64,000 nt of DNA from UA16 sp002292325 (GCA_943788645.1 CALSRC010000010.1:186001-250000); one strand, 5' to 3'; positions 1-9,054 are shown, numbered from the stretch's first letter. Notes: a model not told the origin generated them from the sequence alone. Program-made: numbers and translations.

Positions 1-247
1 GCCAACCAAAGAACAGTGCCTGTAGCTAAACCATTGCCTCCCTTCATTCTCACACGTTTTTCCAATTTAATCACTTTCTTCAGCCGAGGGTACGCTCTCC
101 CTTATGTCGTACATTGAAAAAACGTTGCTCAAGCCTTGAGGGTTGCGTGGGCGGTTCAGGATTGCCAAAACGATTGAAAACGCACTTCGAGTCCTTCGAC
201 CCTTTGGTACTGCATTTTCCTGAGTTACGGATTATCGACTGGCTCCT

Positions 248-1125
248 TTAAAATGGCCACGTTTTTCCAAACCAAGGGATTGGTAAAGCCGCTCCATCTT
301 CTGTGATCATTAACATGAGTGCAACCTCTCCTAAACTATTTTTAGTAACGCTCCACCATCGGCCTCCAAAAGACAACAAAACTTGTTCACTGAACAGCAT
401 GGGGTCATGAGCCAAATCCGAGGATTAATCTCTTTGCATGCGCTAAAGTTGATCATCGGCGAAACTTCACCGTCGAATGACAATGCCGCCAAGGCTACTG
501 AAAAATGACTGTTGTGATCTCCAGAAGTCAAATTGATATAAGGGAAAAATGTAGGTCCCAAGTCAGCAAAACCCCACAACCTCATTCCGCCGATCGATCC
601 ATACACATTATCACCAAGACGGGCAGACGCTTTTATCGTTGCTCCAAAACCCACCCATGAAAGCGCACCACCCAACATAAAGTTATCTGATACTTGATTG
701 GTGACATTCGCACTTAACCAATTCGCATGTGCATACCCTTCTCCTAATTTCATAGGCAAAGCAGAAGGAGCAAAAAAGTAACGCGAAGATTGTGGAGATC
801 TATTCGGATCAAGGATGCTTTTGTTGGCTCTCGAGCTCACAGGATTCAAACTCTGCGAAAGAGTTCCCTCAGCTACATCTGCCATCGAGATTACATCGGC
901 TTTCGGGATGATAACCAAGCCTAAATCAGGAGTTTTAAGTGTTATTTCACGTCCATCATCTTCAATGAAATAACCACAACGCACCATTTGATTCACCATT
1001 GTAACGCACACATAGCGGTCATTTTTCACCGCTTCATTACCAGTTTCTTCTTGAGCTTTAAGGACAGGAGTAGCAACCAAGAAACTCAAGAGAAAGCCAA
1101 CACCAATATTTATAATGCATTTCAT
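248..1125 (-). CDS. Secreted hypothetical protein, frameshifted near its C-terminus
   Basis: Residues 1-24 form a signal peptide (hydrophobic core, AQ-like cleavage site), so the protein is exported, probably to the outer membrane or surface. The body resembles an uncharacterised Bacteroidota family with a motif like PRIWLMT followed by a beta-rich C-terminus ending IPWFGKTWPF. Read directly, the frame stops at 331 after an implausible Cys-rich tail. Adding one G to the GGGG run at 401-404 restores LFSEQVLLSFGG and a natural end at 248, giving about 292 residues. This is either one lost base in the gene or a sequencing error. Function unknown. It lies 18 bases downstream of the secreted protein at 1144-1803 and may be co-transcribed with it. 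Confidence 0.6.
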
Positions 1126-1143
1126 AATGCTAGGACAATCGAT

Positions 1144-1803
1144 TTACTCAACAATGAACCTCTTCTCTACTGAGCCGTCATCATAGATGTAGAAGAGGAT
1201 TTGATTGGTCGTGTGATTGACTTCTCTGCCTAAAGCATCAAGTGTTTTAATTAATTTTTTTTCATCTAAGACAAGACTACCAATACCTGTTGGAGCATTT
1301 AGATCAACACCGGGATTATTATGAATAAATGTCCAACTCCCCCATGGAGTAGGCTCACCTGTTTCCCAATATAACTGGTCTTCGAATAAACAATTGATTG
1401 AATTGCCCGTAGGCGGCAAACCTTCAGAAATATACCAGTTACCCAAATTAGCCTCATCATTTACAAAATGCACTGTAACATTTATGGTATCAGTCAATGG
1501 CCAATTATGAGCAAAAGATATTGTTTGGTGATCTTCAATCGTCTCTTGATGTACTATGTTTCCTTGTTGGTCTGTAAACTCCCACATAAAAACATTTTGA
1601 TCTTGAGGGTGGGTCATATACTGACCTGAATGGTAAAGACTGATCATGGTTTCTTGACTACCCACATTTACAGACATACCTAACATGTCGCAAGGAACAC
1701 AAGTGATGACTTGTGCTTCTGACAATTGGGAGACCCCCAAAACAAAGGCCATTATGAGGTATGCGTGTTGCTTTATGTTACTGCTCGTTTCTCGATTCTT
1801 CAT
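1144..1803 (-). CDS. Secreted protein with T9SS-type C-terminal tail
   Basis: A 219-aa protein. A signal peptide at about residues 10-30 is followed by a Cys-containing domain of unknown function. The last 45 residues (IKTLDALGREV, then LFYIYDDGSVEKR) match the short C-terminal tail found on many Bacteroidota secreted proteins and read as a type IX sorting signal. I infer export by Sec and then T9SS. No catalytic motif is visible. The gene is more A+T-rich than the backbone further right. Confidence 0.65.
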   Translation of the reverse strand: MKNRETSSNIKQHAYLIMAFVLGVSQLSEAQVITCVPCDMLGMSVNVGSQETMISLYHSGQYMTHPQDQNVFMWEFTDQQGNIVHQETIEDHQTISFAHNWPLTDTINVTVHFVNDEANLGNWYISEGLPPTGNSINCLFEDQLYWETGEPTPWGSWTFIHNNPGVDLNAPTGIGSLVLDEKKLIKTLDALGREVNHTTNQILFYIYDDGSVEKRFIVE

Positions 1804-1882
1804 GTAGTAAAAATACAGGACGCAGTAATTTTATCGTTCACGCGTACAGGTGATTCTCAAATCCAACCAAGGTTACAAACCA

Positions 1883-1917
1883 AAAATCCCCGCACCTGTT
1901 GAAGATGCGGGGATTTT
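1883..1917 (-). terminator. Rho-independent terminator, perhaps the original tRNA-Glu terminator
   Basis: A perfect 12-bp stem (1883-1894 with 1906-1917) closes an 11-base loop. Read on the minus strand it ends in a T run. It sits 4 bases from the 15-bp tRNA 3'-end copy at 1922-1936, just as the hairpin at 9345-9372 sits next to the intact tRNA-Glu. I infer that it terminated tRNA-Glu before the island inserted. Confidence 0.7.
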
Positions 1918-1921
1918 GAAA

Positions 1922-1936
1922 GTAGCCCGTAGGGGA
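1922..1936 (-). repeat. Left attachment-site copy (tRNA-Glu 3' end)
   Basis: GTAGCCCGTAGGGGA is identical, and in the same orientation, to 9382-9396, the last bases of the tRNA-Glu gene plus one flanking base. A 15-bp copy of a tRNA 3' end next to a tyrosine recombinase is the usual mark of a tRNA-targeting integrative element, so this is read as attL. The similarity stops on both sides. Confidence 0.7.
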
Positions 1937-2033
1937 TTAACAGGGTAATCGTTCATATCTGTCCATTTTGACCTTTATGCGTTTATAATCAGGGGGTTAG
2001 TCAAATTACAGGTGGCTCCAAGTGTTCATATTG

Positions 2034-2049
2034 GTGCAAAAAAGTGCAT
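2034..2049. repeat. Left copy of an inverted repeat flanking the integrase and R-M genes
   Basis: GTGCAAAAAAGTGCAT is the inverted counterpart of 5976-5991 with 15 of 16 bases matching. Together the two copies bracket the integrase remnant and the restriction-modification gene. They could be recombinase arm sites or the ends of an older cassette. Function is inferred only. Confidence 0.4.
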
Positions 2050-2062
2050 GTTTGTATGGTTT

Positions 2063-2084
2063 TTACTACGTGAATTACTACGTG
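2063..2084. repeat. Tandem TTACTACGTG pair upstream of the integrase
   Basis: Two identical 10-base copies (2063-2072 and 2075-2084) are spaced 12 bases apart centre to centre, just upstream of the integrase start at 2099. Close direct repeats in this position could bind the recombinase, an excisionase or a repressor. Only the repeat itself is seen. Confidence 0.4.
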
Positions 2085-2098
2085 TTTATCTTAGCCTC

Positions 2099-2782
2099 AT
2101 GAAAGATCCGAAGTCTCATTTTAATTTGGAAGCAACCCCAAACAAAGATGGTAGCCGACCTTAGGGTTATTAGCACGAACACAGCTAAGAGCCAAGAGTT
2201 CATTAATGCCAGAAACTATATAATCCTATCCTCTTTGACTTCTTTGAGGTATGATGATATGTATCACTTACACTCAGTTAAGGTGGAAAAGAACACTATT
2301 GGTAAACATTCCTTTGATGGGTTTGATACCAAGCTTAGAAAACCCTCTAGTCAAGCAAGAAGGAGTTTAGAACTTTCATTCCTCTGTTCAAACCTGTCGC
2401 AGAAATATTGAAAGCCAACGGGGGTAAATTTCCCAAGTTTCCCGTGAATCAGGTGATGAATAAGCAGCTAAAAAAGTTTGCCAAACACATAGGTTTGGAT
2501 GACATGTTTGAGATAGAGGAATACTATTTCAAAAAAGATAAACCAGTCATTAAAGAGGAACCGCTCCATAAGAAGATAACCTGTCATATAGGTAGGGATT
2601 CGTTTGTGACTAACCTAAGTAGGCTAGGGGTAAGTCAATCCGTGATAGAATATGTATCACACCCAGAGCGGTCTAAAACGACATTGCAGAAATACTATGA
2701 TAAGTCTTCGGCAATTGATAAAGCCGCAATCCTCTTAGATGAATTGGAAAGGGTTAGAAAGAGCGACATCTATTGCCTATAA
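2099..2782 (+). pseudogene. Tyrosine recombinase (integrase), internally deleted and frameshifted
   Basis: Three pieces of one phage-type integrase can be read. From 2099 the N-terminus runs MKDPKSHFNLEATPNKDG and stops at about 2166, as in Bacteroidota integrases of roughly 400 residues. From about 2200 in another frame comes the first catalytic-arginine box (TSLRYDDMYHL). From about 2375, after one more frame change, the C-terminal half follows with HIGR, then SHPE, then the tyrosine in TLQKYYDKS. Catalytic R, H, R, H and Y are recognisable, but about 200 residues of core-binding domain are missing. The gene cannot make an active recombinase, so the island is probably immobile unless helped in trans. 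Confidence 0.8.
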
Positions 2783-2821
2783 CACTATTTTCACAATCCT
2801 TATTTCGCATAGCCCCAACCA

Positions 2822-5800
2822 ATGACCATACAAGAATACCTATCAAAAGTCAACACATTATATAGGACAGGTAACGCACGCGAACATTCTTATCGTGGTG
2901 ACCTTCAGAATCTATTGATGAGCATCTTACCTGATGTTCTGGTTACCAATGAACCAGCTAGGGTGGCGTGTGGTGCGCCTGATTACGTTCTAACCCGTAA
3001 TGACATACCAGTAGGTTATATAGAGGCTAAGGATATTGGTGTAGACCTAGCCCACAAGTCCTTAAAAGAACAGTTTGATAGATACAAATCTGGTCTATCC
3101 AACCTTATCATAACTGACTACTTGGAGTTCCAGTTCTTCAAAGATGGTGAGCCGCGTGAGCGGATCACCATCGGTAAAGTAGAAGGTGGAGGTGTTGTTG
3201 CTTTACCTGAGAGCTTTGATAGGTTCACTTTACTAATAAAGGATTACGCCAGTACCGTTTCGCAATCAATTAAGTCACCTAGCAAGTTGGCTGAAATGAT
3301 GGCTGGTAAGGCTCGGTTAATGGCAGATGTAATAGAGAAGTCCTTGAACAAGGATGATGAGCTAAAACAGAGGTCTAACCTCAAGGGTCAGATGCTATCA
3401 TTCAAGTCGATGTTGATACACGATATTGATAATAAAGCGTTCTCTGATATATACGCTCAAACCATAGCCTATGGGATGTTTGCGGCAAGGTATCACGACC
3501 CAAGTTTAGCCGACTTCTCACGTACCGAAGCCGCTCAGTTAATACCTAAGAGTAACCCGTTCTTACGTAAGTTATTCCAAGATATAGCAGGGTTCGACCT
3601 CGATGATAGATTGGTCTGGATAGTGGATGAATTAGTGAACATATTCTTAGCCTCTGATGTCGCTGAGATTATGCGCAACTTCGGTAAGAGTACCAAGCAA
3701 GAAGACCCAGTAGTACACTTTTATGAGACCTTCTTAGGTGAGTATAACCCAGCGTTAAGAAAGGCTAGAGGTGTGTGGTATACACCAGAACCAGTAGTCA
3801 ACTTTATCGTGCGTGCGGTTGATGATGTTCTTAAAACAGAGTTCGGATTATCCCAAGGGTTAGCCGATAATAGTAAGACCACCATTAAGGTTAATACCGA
3901 TATGGCGGATAAGCGTTCTGCTACAGGTTACCGACAGGAAACCAAGGAAGTACACAAGGTTCAGATACTCGACCCTGCAACTGGTACGGGGACATTCTTG
4001 GCAGAGGTGGTGAAGCACATTTACAAGCGATTTAAGGGACAACAAGGAATCTGGAATCAGTACGTATCAAAAGACCTCATACCTCGCTTAAACGGCTTTG
4101 AAATCCTTATGGCGAGTTATGCAATGGCTCACCTAAAAATGGATATGCTGCTAACCGAAACGGGATATGATTCAGATACAGACCAACGGTTTAGGATATT
4201 CCTTACCAATTCACTCGAAGAGGCCCACCCTGACACAGGAACTTTATTTAGTAGTTGGTTAAGCGATGAAGCCAACCAAGCTAACGTTGTCAAAAGCGAA
4301 ACACCAGTAATGGTAGTAATTGGCAACCCTCCATATGCTGTTAGTAGTAGTAACAAAAATGAATGGATACTAAATCTCATTGATGATTATAAACGCAATC
4401 TCAAAGAAAAAAGCTATAACTCGCTATCTGACGATTACGTCAAGTTTATTAGATATGGTCAATATTTTATAGACAAACATGGAGTAGGAATACTTGCGTA
4501 TATCTCTAATAACAGCTTCGTAGATGGTTTGGTGTTTAGGGAAATGAGAAAAAGTTTGCTAAAAAGTTTTGATACGACTTACATATTAGACCTTCACGGA
4601 AACGCAAAAAAAAGGAAAGGTGCAAAGATGGGAGTCCAGACCAAAATGTATTCGACATCATGCAAGGAGTCTCGATAAATATTTTTGTTAAAACGGGTGT
4701 AAAGAAAAATAGTGATTTAGGTAGGGTGCTGCATTGCGATTTACAGGGCAAAAGGAATGAGAAGTATAAGTTTCTAAGCAATAACTCATTGCAAAGTATC
4801 AACTGGTCGAAATTGAAGACCAAAGAGCCTAACTATTATTTCACGTTAAAGGATTTTTCAGAAGAGAGTGTTTACAATAAAGGTTTTTCTATTGACGATT
4901 TGTTCTTAATAAAAGCGGCTGGAATAAAAACTCATCGTGATAAAGTTGTAATCGGCTTTAACCCAACTGAGTTAAAGGTAAGCGTACAGGATTACCTGCT
5001 ATCTGGGATAAACAATACGGTAGAGTTTTCAGAAAAATACTTCAATCCAATTTCGTACAGACCATTTGACAACCGTATTATCTACTATGATACAAATCTC
5101 GTGGAACGACACAGGAAACCTCAGATGAAGCATTCATTGAAGAAAAATGTTTCACTAGTGGTTGGGCGGCAAACAAAAAACGTAGAGAACACACATTTCT
5201 TTATTACAAATACTTTGTCGGAAATGAAAACCGCTGAGAGTTCAACGGGTTCATATCATTATCAACTGTATGCGTACCCAGATGAAAATGAACAGATAAC
5301 CTACAATGAAACCACCTCAAGAACTCCAAACCTCAACAAAGAAATTATTTCTCAAGTTGCCAAAAATCTAAATTTGGAATTCACTGATGAAAATCTAAAT
5401 CGTAAGAATTCGTTCTCTCCAATAAGTTTGTTGGACTACATCTACGGGGTGTTGTATTCTAAGAACTATAGAGAAAAGTTTAAGGAATTCTTAAAAATCG
5501 ACTTTCCTCGTATTCCATATCCAACGGACAAGGAGAATTTCTGGAAGGTGGTAAATCTCGGCAGCCAGTTAAGGCGGCTACACTTGCTGGAAGATGATTG
5601 CGTAAGCGAGTACATAACTCAGTATCCGAAGGATGGTGACAACATTGTAACCCGTAAGATGACCAAATCCAGCATTGGTTACGAGCCAAGTACCTCCACG
5701 CTTGGCAAGGTCTGGATTAACGACCAACAGTATTTTGATAACGTACCATTGGTGGCTTGGGAGTTCTATATCGGAGGGTATCAACCAGCCCAGAAATGGC

Positions 5801-5922
5801 TTAAAGACCGTAACGGTAGAGAACTATCATTTGTAGATATTCTACACTATCAGAAGATGATTGTAGCCCTATCAGAAACTAATAGGTTGATGCAAGAGAT
5901 AGATAAGATTGGTGTCTTTTAG
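2822..5922 (+). CDS. Fused restriction-modification enzyme (type IIG, ISP-like specificity domain), split at an A8 tract
   Basis: One polypeptide of about 1033 residues combines nuclease, N6-adenine methyltransferase and target recognition. Residues 1-150 carry a PD-(D/E)XK-type nuclease (PDYVL, then YIEAKDIG). The methyltransferase has motif I DPATGTGTF (about 385) and catalytic NPPY (about 505). The C-terminal half (YRPFDNR, LVERHRKPQ, VVGRQ) resembles the type ISP specificity domain; no helicase domain is present, unlike true ISP enzymes. The frame breaks at an eight-A run (4606-4613). With nine A the reading continues as AKKKERCKDGSPDQNVF into the frame ending at 5922. As given, translation stops at 4678, after the methyltransferase motifs but before the specificity domain. 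The tract may be phase-variable or misread. The gene is A+T-rich and unlike the backbone, which suggests transfer. Confidence 0.85.
4606..4613 (+). repeat. A8 homopolymer at the reading-frame break of the R-M gene
   Basis: Eight consecutive A residues sit exactly where the two halves of the restriction-modification gene change frame. Nine would join them. Homopolymer tracts of this kind switch many R-M genes by slipped-strand mispairing, but several other single-base indels in this window mean a sequencing error is equally possible. Confidence 0.55.
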
Positions 5923-5964
5923 TCCATCTTTATAATTTTCAAGAATCAACACTTGAGGACAGAA

Positions 5965-5991
5965 TCTAGTACTAGATGTACTTTTTTGCAC
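5965..5991. repeat. 12-bp palindrome and right copy of the inverted repeat
   Basis: TCTAGTACTAGA (5965-5976) is a perfect palindrome. It abuts ATGTACTTTTTTGCAC (5976-5991), the inverted match to 2034-2049. The site lies 42 bases after the R-M stop codon and before the first backbone-like gene fragment, so it may mark the right end of the R-M cassette. Confidence 0.4.
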
Positions 5992-6100
5992 TCAATTATC
6001 AAGTGCGTGCCAGGGGTGGTGGGTCGGCATTACGATACACCGTTTAATCTAATTCAGGTGTGTATCCCAGTTTCCCGTACAGACCACTTGGGGACAGAGC

Positions 6101-6469
6101 ATTGGCTTCCGAAGCACGTATGTCAACTACTACGTGGGCAATTCCGTGGTGCTTGTCCCTGCGTACGATGACCCGATGGACGCCGTCGCACTCGATATCG
6201 TCCAAGGGCTCTATCCGGAGCGCACTGCGGTAGGCATCAACTGCCAAAACATGCTGCAATGGGGTGGCATGGTGCACTGCGTTACGCAACAACAGCCCAT
6301 GGGCGCTACGAGCCTTTCCCTCCAACGTCCGGAACGTTTTGGAGCGCAAGGGAACGCTTCGCGCACCTTCGACCTCATGGGGCGCGCAGTCCAGACGCTC
6401 GAAGCGGGACACCTTTACATCAAGCACTACGAAAACGGCACCAGCAAAAAGGTGTTCATTTGGGAATAG
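6101..6469 (+). pseudogene. C-terminal fragment of an agmatine deiminase/peptidylarginine deiminase-family protein
   Basis: The reading gives NYYVGNSVVLVPAYDDPMDA, then a segment ending GGMVHCVTQQQP. This is the last third of the agmatine/peptidyl-arginine deiminase fold with its catalytic cysteine. A T9SS-type tail follows (RTFDLMGRAVQTLEAGHLYI, ending KKVFIWE). The N-terminal two thirds, with the Asp and His catalytic residues, is absent and the frame runs into a stop at 6050. It is a 5'-truncated remnant with backbone-like base composition, distinct from the intact relative at 57275-59080. The exact left break is uncertain (about 6101-6122). Confidence 0.75.
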
Positions 6470-6501
6470 ACCAATAAAGTCGCCGCCACCGTTGCTGGAG
6501 C

Positions 6502-6666
6502 GAGGATTTTATTTGTAGGTTATTCTGGCACGATAACGGTCTGTATCTCGGTGAGACTGAGGGCTACCATGTTCAAGAAGTCCAATTCACCCCTGGAATC
6601 CACAAAGTGAAAGTGGTGGACGATCAGGGGGGCACACTCTCGGCCACATTGAAAGTCGTGGAGTAA
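6502..6666 (+). pseudogene. C-terminal fragment of penicillin-binding protein 1C
   Basis: From about 6520 the frame reads LFWHDNGLYLGETEG, then TPGIHKVKVVDDQGG, and stops at 6664-6666. This matches the small beta-sandwich domain at the end of PbpC (BiPBP_C family; typical pattern LFWH-DG-LG-T-pG-H-l-vvD-G). No transglycosylase or transpeptidase domain precedes it. It is an isolated 3' end, left by deletion or recombination. Confidence 0.65.
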
Positions 6667-6713
6667 GGTAATCGCTCGAGGATGGCGCAAAGATCATTGT
6701 AAACTGAAAGGGT

Positions 6714-7538
6714 TCAATAGGAATTGAAGTTGTCGTAGAAAAAGGTCCGGTCCAACGTGTCGATGAGGTGGTGGATCGATTCGAAGGATGTAGTTTCCAA
6801 GTGGGGCTCCATGCCTTGAACTTCATGGGTAGCAGTCACCCGCAGCTCCTTATCCAAGGACACCAAGGGTGCAGGTCCCCAAGGGAGTTGATTGAGCAGG
6901 ACTTCCACACCGCGATGGTTCTCGTGGAGGATCATTTGGATTGGTTGAATATATCCGTCTGAAAAGAGAATGATGCAGTTGCCACGCAGCGCCTTTGTGT
7001 CCTCGTCAGCGATGTATGTCGACGACGCGTAGTAATGGCTGTAGGTCCGCGTTCTGCCTCCGATGCGACCGTGGCAAATATTCCATGACAATGCCTTTGT
7101 GAAGGCATATTCACCAAAGTCATCCACGATAATGCACTGTGGATTGAGGTGGCGCATCGGATACAGGGGCATGCAGACATGGATGCCATGATCTAGCGGG
7201 TCACCGATTCGGATTTCGAGGTGCACTGCTTGCTCCAGCTCTGTTGCGGTCATTGCAGGTGGGAGCATCTTATTTGCTCCTTTGCTGAAAAAGGAGGCTA
7301 AGGATTCTGCCGTGACGCCGCCCCACTCCTTGGCGACCAAATTCCCTGCGTCAACCCATTTGTCGAGGCCCTGTTCTGAGGACTGCAGAGGCTCACCGTC
7401 AGAATCAAGAGCGGTAATGCTCACCCTTGCTTCGGCCAGGTTGTCTGGATTCACATTAAATTCTTCCTCGTGAATCCTCGTGAGAAGCAGTTCGAGAAAG
7501 CCAGAAATAGCACTGTAGAGTAGCTGCTGTTTATCCAT
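6714..7538 (-). CDS. Hypothetical protein, 274 aa
   Basis: A complete-looking soluble protein beginning MDKQQLLYSAISGFLELLLT at an ATG. No signal peptide or membrane segment is seen. It is acidic and rich in aromatics towards the C-terminus (GRTRTYSHYYASS, FFYDNFNSY). I do not recognise the family. It lies in the decayed part of the tRNA-Glu island, on the strand opposite the R-M gene, with no co-directional partner closer than the small reading frame at 7657. A cargo, immunity or defence role is possible from location only. Confidence 0.6.
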   Translation of the reverse strand: MDKQQLLYSAISGFLELLLTRIHEEEFNVNPDNLAEARVSITALDSDGEPLQSSEQGLDKWVDAGNLVAKEWGGVTAESLASFFSKGANKMLPPAMTATELEQAVHLEIRIGDPLDHGIHVCMPLYPMRHLNPQCIIVDDFGEYAFTKALSWNICHGRIGGRTRTYSHYYASSTYIADEDTKALRGNCIILFSDGYIQPIQMILHENHRGVEVLLNQLPWGPAPLVSLDKELRVTATHEVQGMEPHLETTSFESIHHLIDTLDRTFFYDNFNSY

Positions 7539-7656
7539 GGAGTCTTTTCCTTATTTTACACGTATAAATACAACAAAAAGAACGAAATCCAACCAATTCA
7601 AAACCTCGACAACATTAGCGAAACCGTTATTTTCATTGCGCCACCGGCCAAAGCAT

Positions 7657-7989
7657 TCATGAGGATGGGTAGTTGAGGAAAAATTGGAATCCCTGTTCTT
7701 TGTAATTATCCACCCAGTTGGGTGAGAGCTTACTGCCATCGTAATAAGCGCCTGTAATCAGCTCGATTCGATCTCCGATGTTCGTGACCTCAAGGTTGAA
7801 TTTCGTCAAATCAAACACCTCATTTTCGACTGTGAACTCCATGAATTCTCCTCGGATGTTCAAGCCGATGCAGACCCACTTCTTGTCATCGATGTCAGTT
7901 CCAATCCAGTGGGGGGAGTTAAAAATGAACTTTTCAAAAGCCTCCGCTTCAATCTGACTCAACGCGAAACGAAAAAAACTCCGTGACAC
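7657..7989 (-). CDS. Small hypothetical protein, probably 5'-truncated
   Basis: The 110 codons read FEKFIFNSPHWIGTDI in the first third and end FQFFLNYPSS. The only start is a GTG at 7989, exactly where a different gene fragment begins on the other strand, and no early ATG exists. The original 5' end may therefore have been replaced. It looks protein-like (regular alternation of hydrophobic and acidic residues). Family unknown. Confidence 0.4.
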   Translation of the reverse strand: MSRSFFRFALSQIEAEAFEKFIFNSPHWIGTDIDDKKWVCIGLNIRGEFMEFTVENEVFDLTKFNLEVTNIGDRIELITGAYYDGSKLSPNWVDNYKEQGFQFFLNYPSS

Positions 7990-8108
7990 AAAGGTCGGTC
8001 AATGGCTCCGAACATCCGCCCCAAAGGTATTGGACGCGGTCGGTGATGCCCTCCCCGATTCGGGTGTTTTGGGTATCGTCAAAAACCTGGTGGACCTGGA
8101 CAACGATG
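7985..8108 (+). pseudogene. Fragment resembling a phage holin-like protein
   Basis: This frame gives TKVGQWLRTSAPKVLDAVGD, then LPDSGVLGIVKNLVD. This resembles the N-terminal soluble part of small three-helix holin-like proteins of Bacteroidota prophages (pattern V-k-L-k-aP-vLd-vg-lp-g-l-ivk). No transmembrane part follows, because a different gene begins at 8115. Family assignment is from pattern recall and is tentative. Confidence 0.35.
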
Positions 8109-8114
8109 TCACCC

Positions 8115-8300
8115 ATGAACAACGTGTGGTTGGAGGACAACATCGATTACCTCAACGAAGCCCTTGATTTCGACATCACCGTTGAGCAGAGGGAGAAGTC
8201 AGTTGGACCATTTAGCCTCGACCTGTATGGCGAAGACACGAACGGCGGAAAGGTCATCATCGAAAATCAACTTGAAAAAACCGACCACGACCACCTCGGG
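8115..8300 (+). pseudogene. N-terminal fragment of a DUF4268-type nuclease-like protein
   Basis: From the ATG at 8115 the frame reads WLEDNIDYLNEALDFDITVE, then VGPFSLDLYGED and VIIENQLEKTDHDHLG. This matches the start of DUF4268 proteins, often classed with PD-(D/E)XK-like nucleases (D...ENQ). After the DHLG motif the similarity ends and the frame runs on through low-information sequence and the terminator to 8456. The central and C-terminal parts are missing, so this is a 3'-truncated remnant. Such proteins occur in defence and mobile regions. Confidence 0.65.
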
Positions 8301-8402
8301 GTGTGGACTGAATTCCATCGCTGTTCTGCTGGCAGGATTCCGCTTTATCCAAGGAAGAAAAAGTTAGTACCTTCAGGAGCGCCTTTCTCCTTTCGCCAAA
8401 AG

Positions 8403-8430
8403 AAAAAGGCACCCAGTTGGGTGCCTTTTT
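8403..8430. terminator. Bidirectional rho-independent terminator
   Basis: A 13-bp perfect stem (8403-8415 with 8418-8430), flanked by A and T runs, lies between the plus-strand DUF4268 fragment and the minus-strand gene ending at 8481. It would work in both directions. Confidence 0.75.
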
Positions 8431-8480
8431 TCAATTCTACTGGATTTGACCCATGATCAACGAATGAGGTTCGAACGCCT

Positions 8481-9026
8481 CTATGGCTGAACCATGCAGA
8501 GCATGTAGCGCTCTTGCAAGTCGAGCTCGTCCGAACTGTCGTAGTTCAGCTCCAACTCCTCTCCCGCCATACTCGCTGGGGGATTCAGGTAGCGGCTCAC
8601 CTCCAGCACCCACACCTGTTTACTTAGGAGGTCGGTCATGTGCGAGAGGTCGATGGACTCACAGTCCTGGAACAAATACACCCCCTCGCTTTCCATGCAT
8701 TCGAAGTCCTCTGCCGTGCTCGATTCCAACACGATGCTCGTGAACACATCGCGCAAGAAGTCCGCCCACTCAGGGGCTGGCTCAAAGGTTGCGATTGCAT
8801 CCTCCACCACCTCCAGGCGAGATGACTTTTGGAACATTCCCGTCAGGGTCCACCACAAATGCGATGGGTCGGCCTCATACACTTGCAAAACCCCATGCTC
8901 CCACCTCACGGGCTCAGGCAACATTGAGAAGAAACGTTCAGAGTCCCAGAAGGACACCGCATCCATCTCCTCTGAATCTACATCCTGTTTGAGTTGGCCA
9001 AAGAAGACTTTCGTGAGTTCAGTCAT
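8481..9026 (-). CDS. Hypothetical acidic protein, 181 aa
   Basis: I place the start at the ATG giving MTELTKVFFGQLKQDVDSEE. The reading frame stays open upstream to 9236, but that part is Arg/Ser-rich and overlaps another gene, so it is not protein-like. The protein is strongly acidic and Trp-containing, with no signal peptide or membrane helix. I do not recognise the family. It follows the partial gene at 9055 by 28 bases on the same strand, so the two may form a pair. It is island cargo of unknown role. Confidence 0.55.
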   Translation of the reverse strand: MTELTKVFFGQLKQDVDSEEMDAVSFWDSERFFSMLPEPVRWEHGVLQVYEADPSHLWWTLTGMFQKSSRLEVVEDAIATFEPAPEWADFLRDVFTSIVLESSTAEDFECMESEGVYLFQDCESIDLSHMTDLLSKQVWVLEVSRYLNPPASMAGEELELNYDSSDELDLQERYMLCMVQP

Positions 9027-9054
9027 GATTAAGAGTATTGAGATTGCGATAATA

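Noticed and set aside
105..140. Short plus-strand peptide MSYIEKTLLKP
   Set aside because: It resembles the start of some Bacteroidota membrane proteins but stops after 11 codons with no continuation in any frame. Nothing in 1-247 supports a gene.
1922..1936. A second tRNA gene at the left island edge
   Set aside because: Only 15 bases match the tRNA 3' end. No anticodon arm or 5' half follows.
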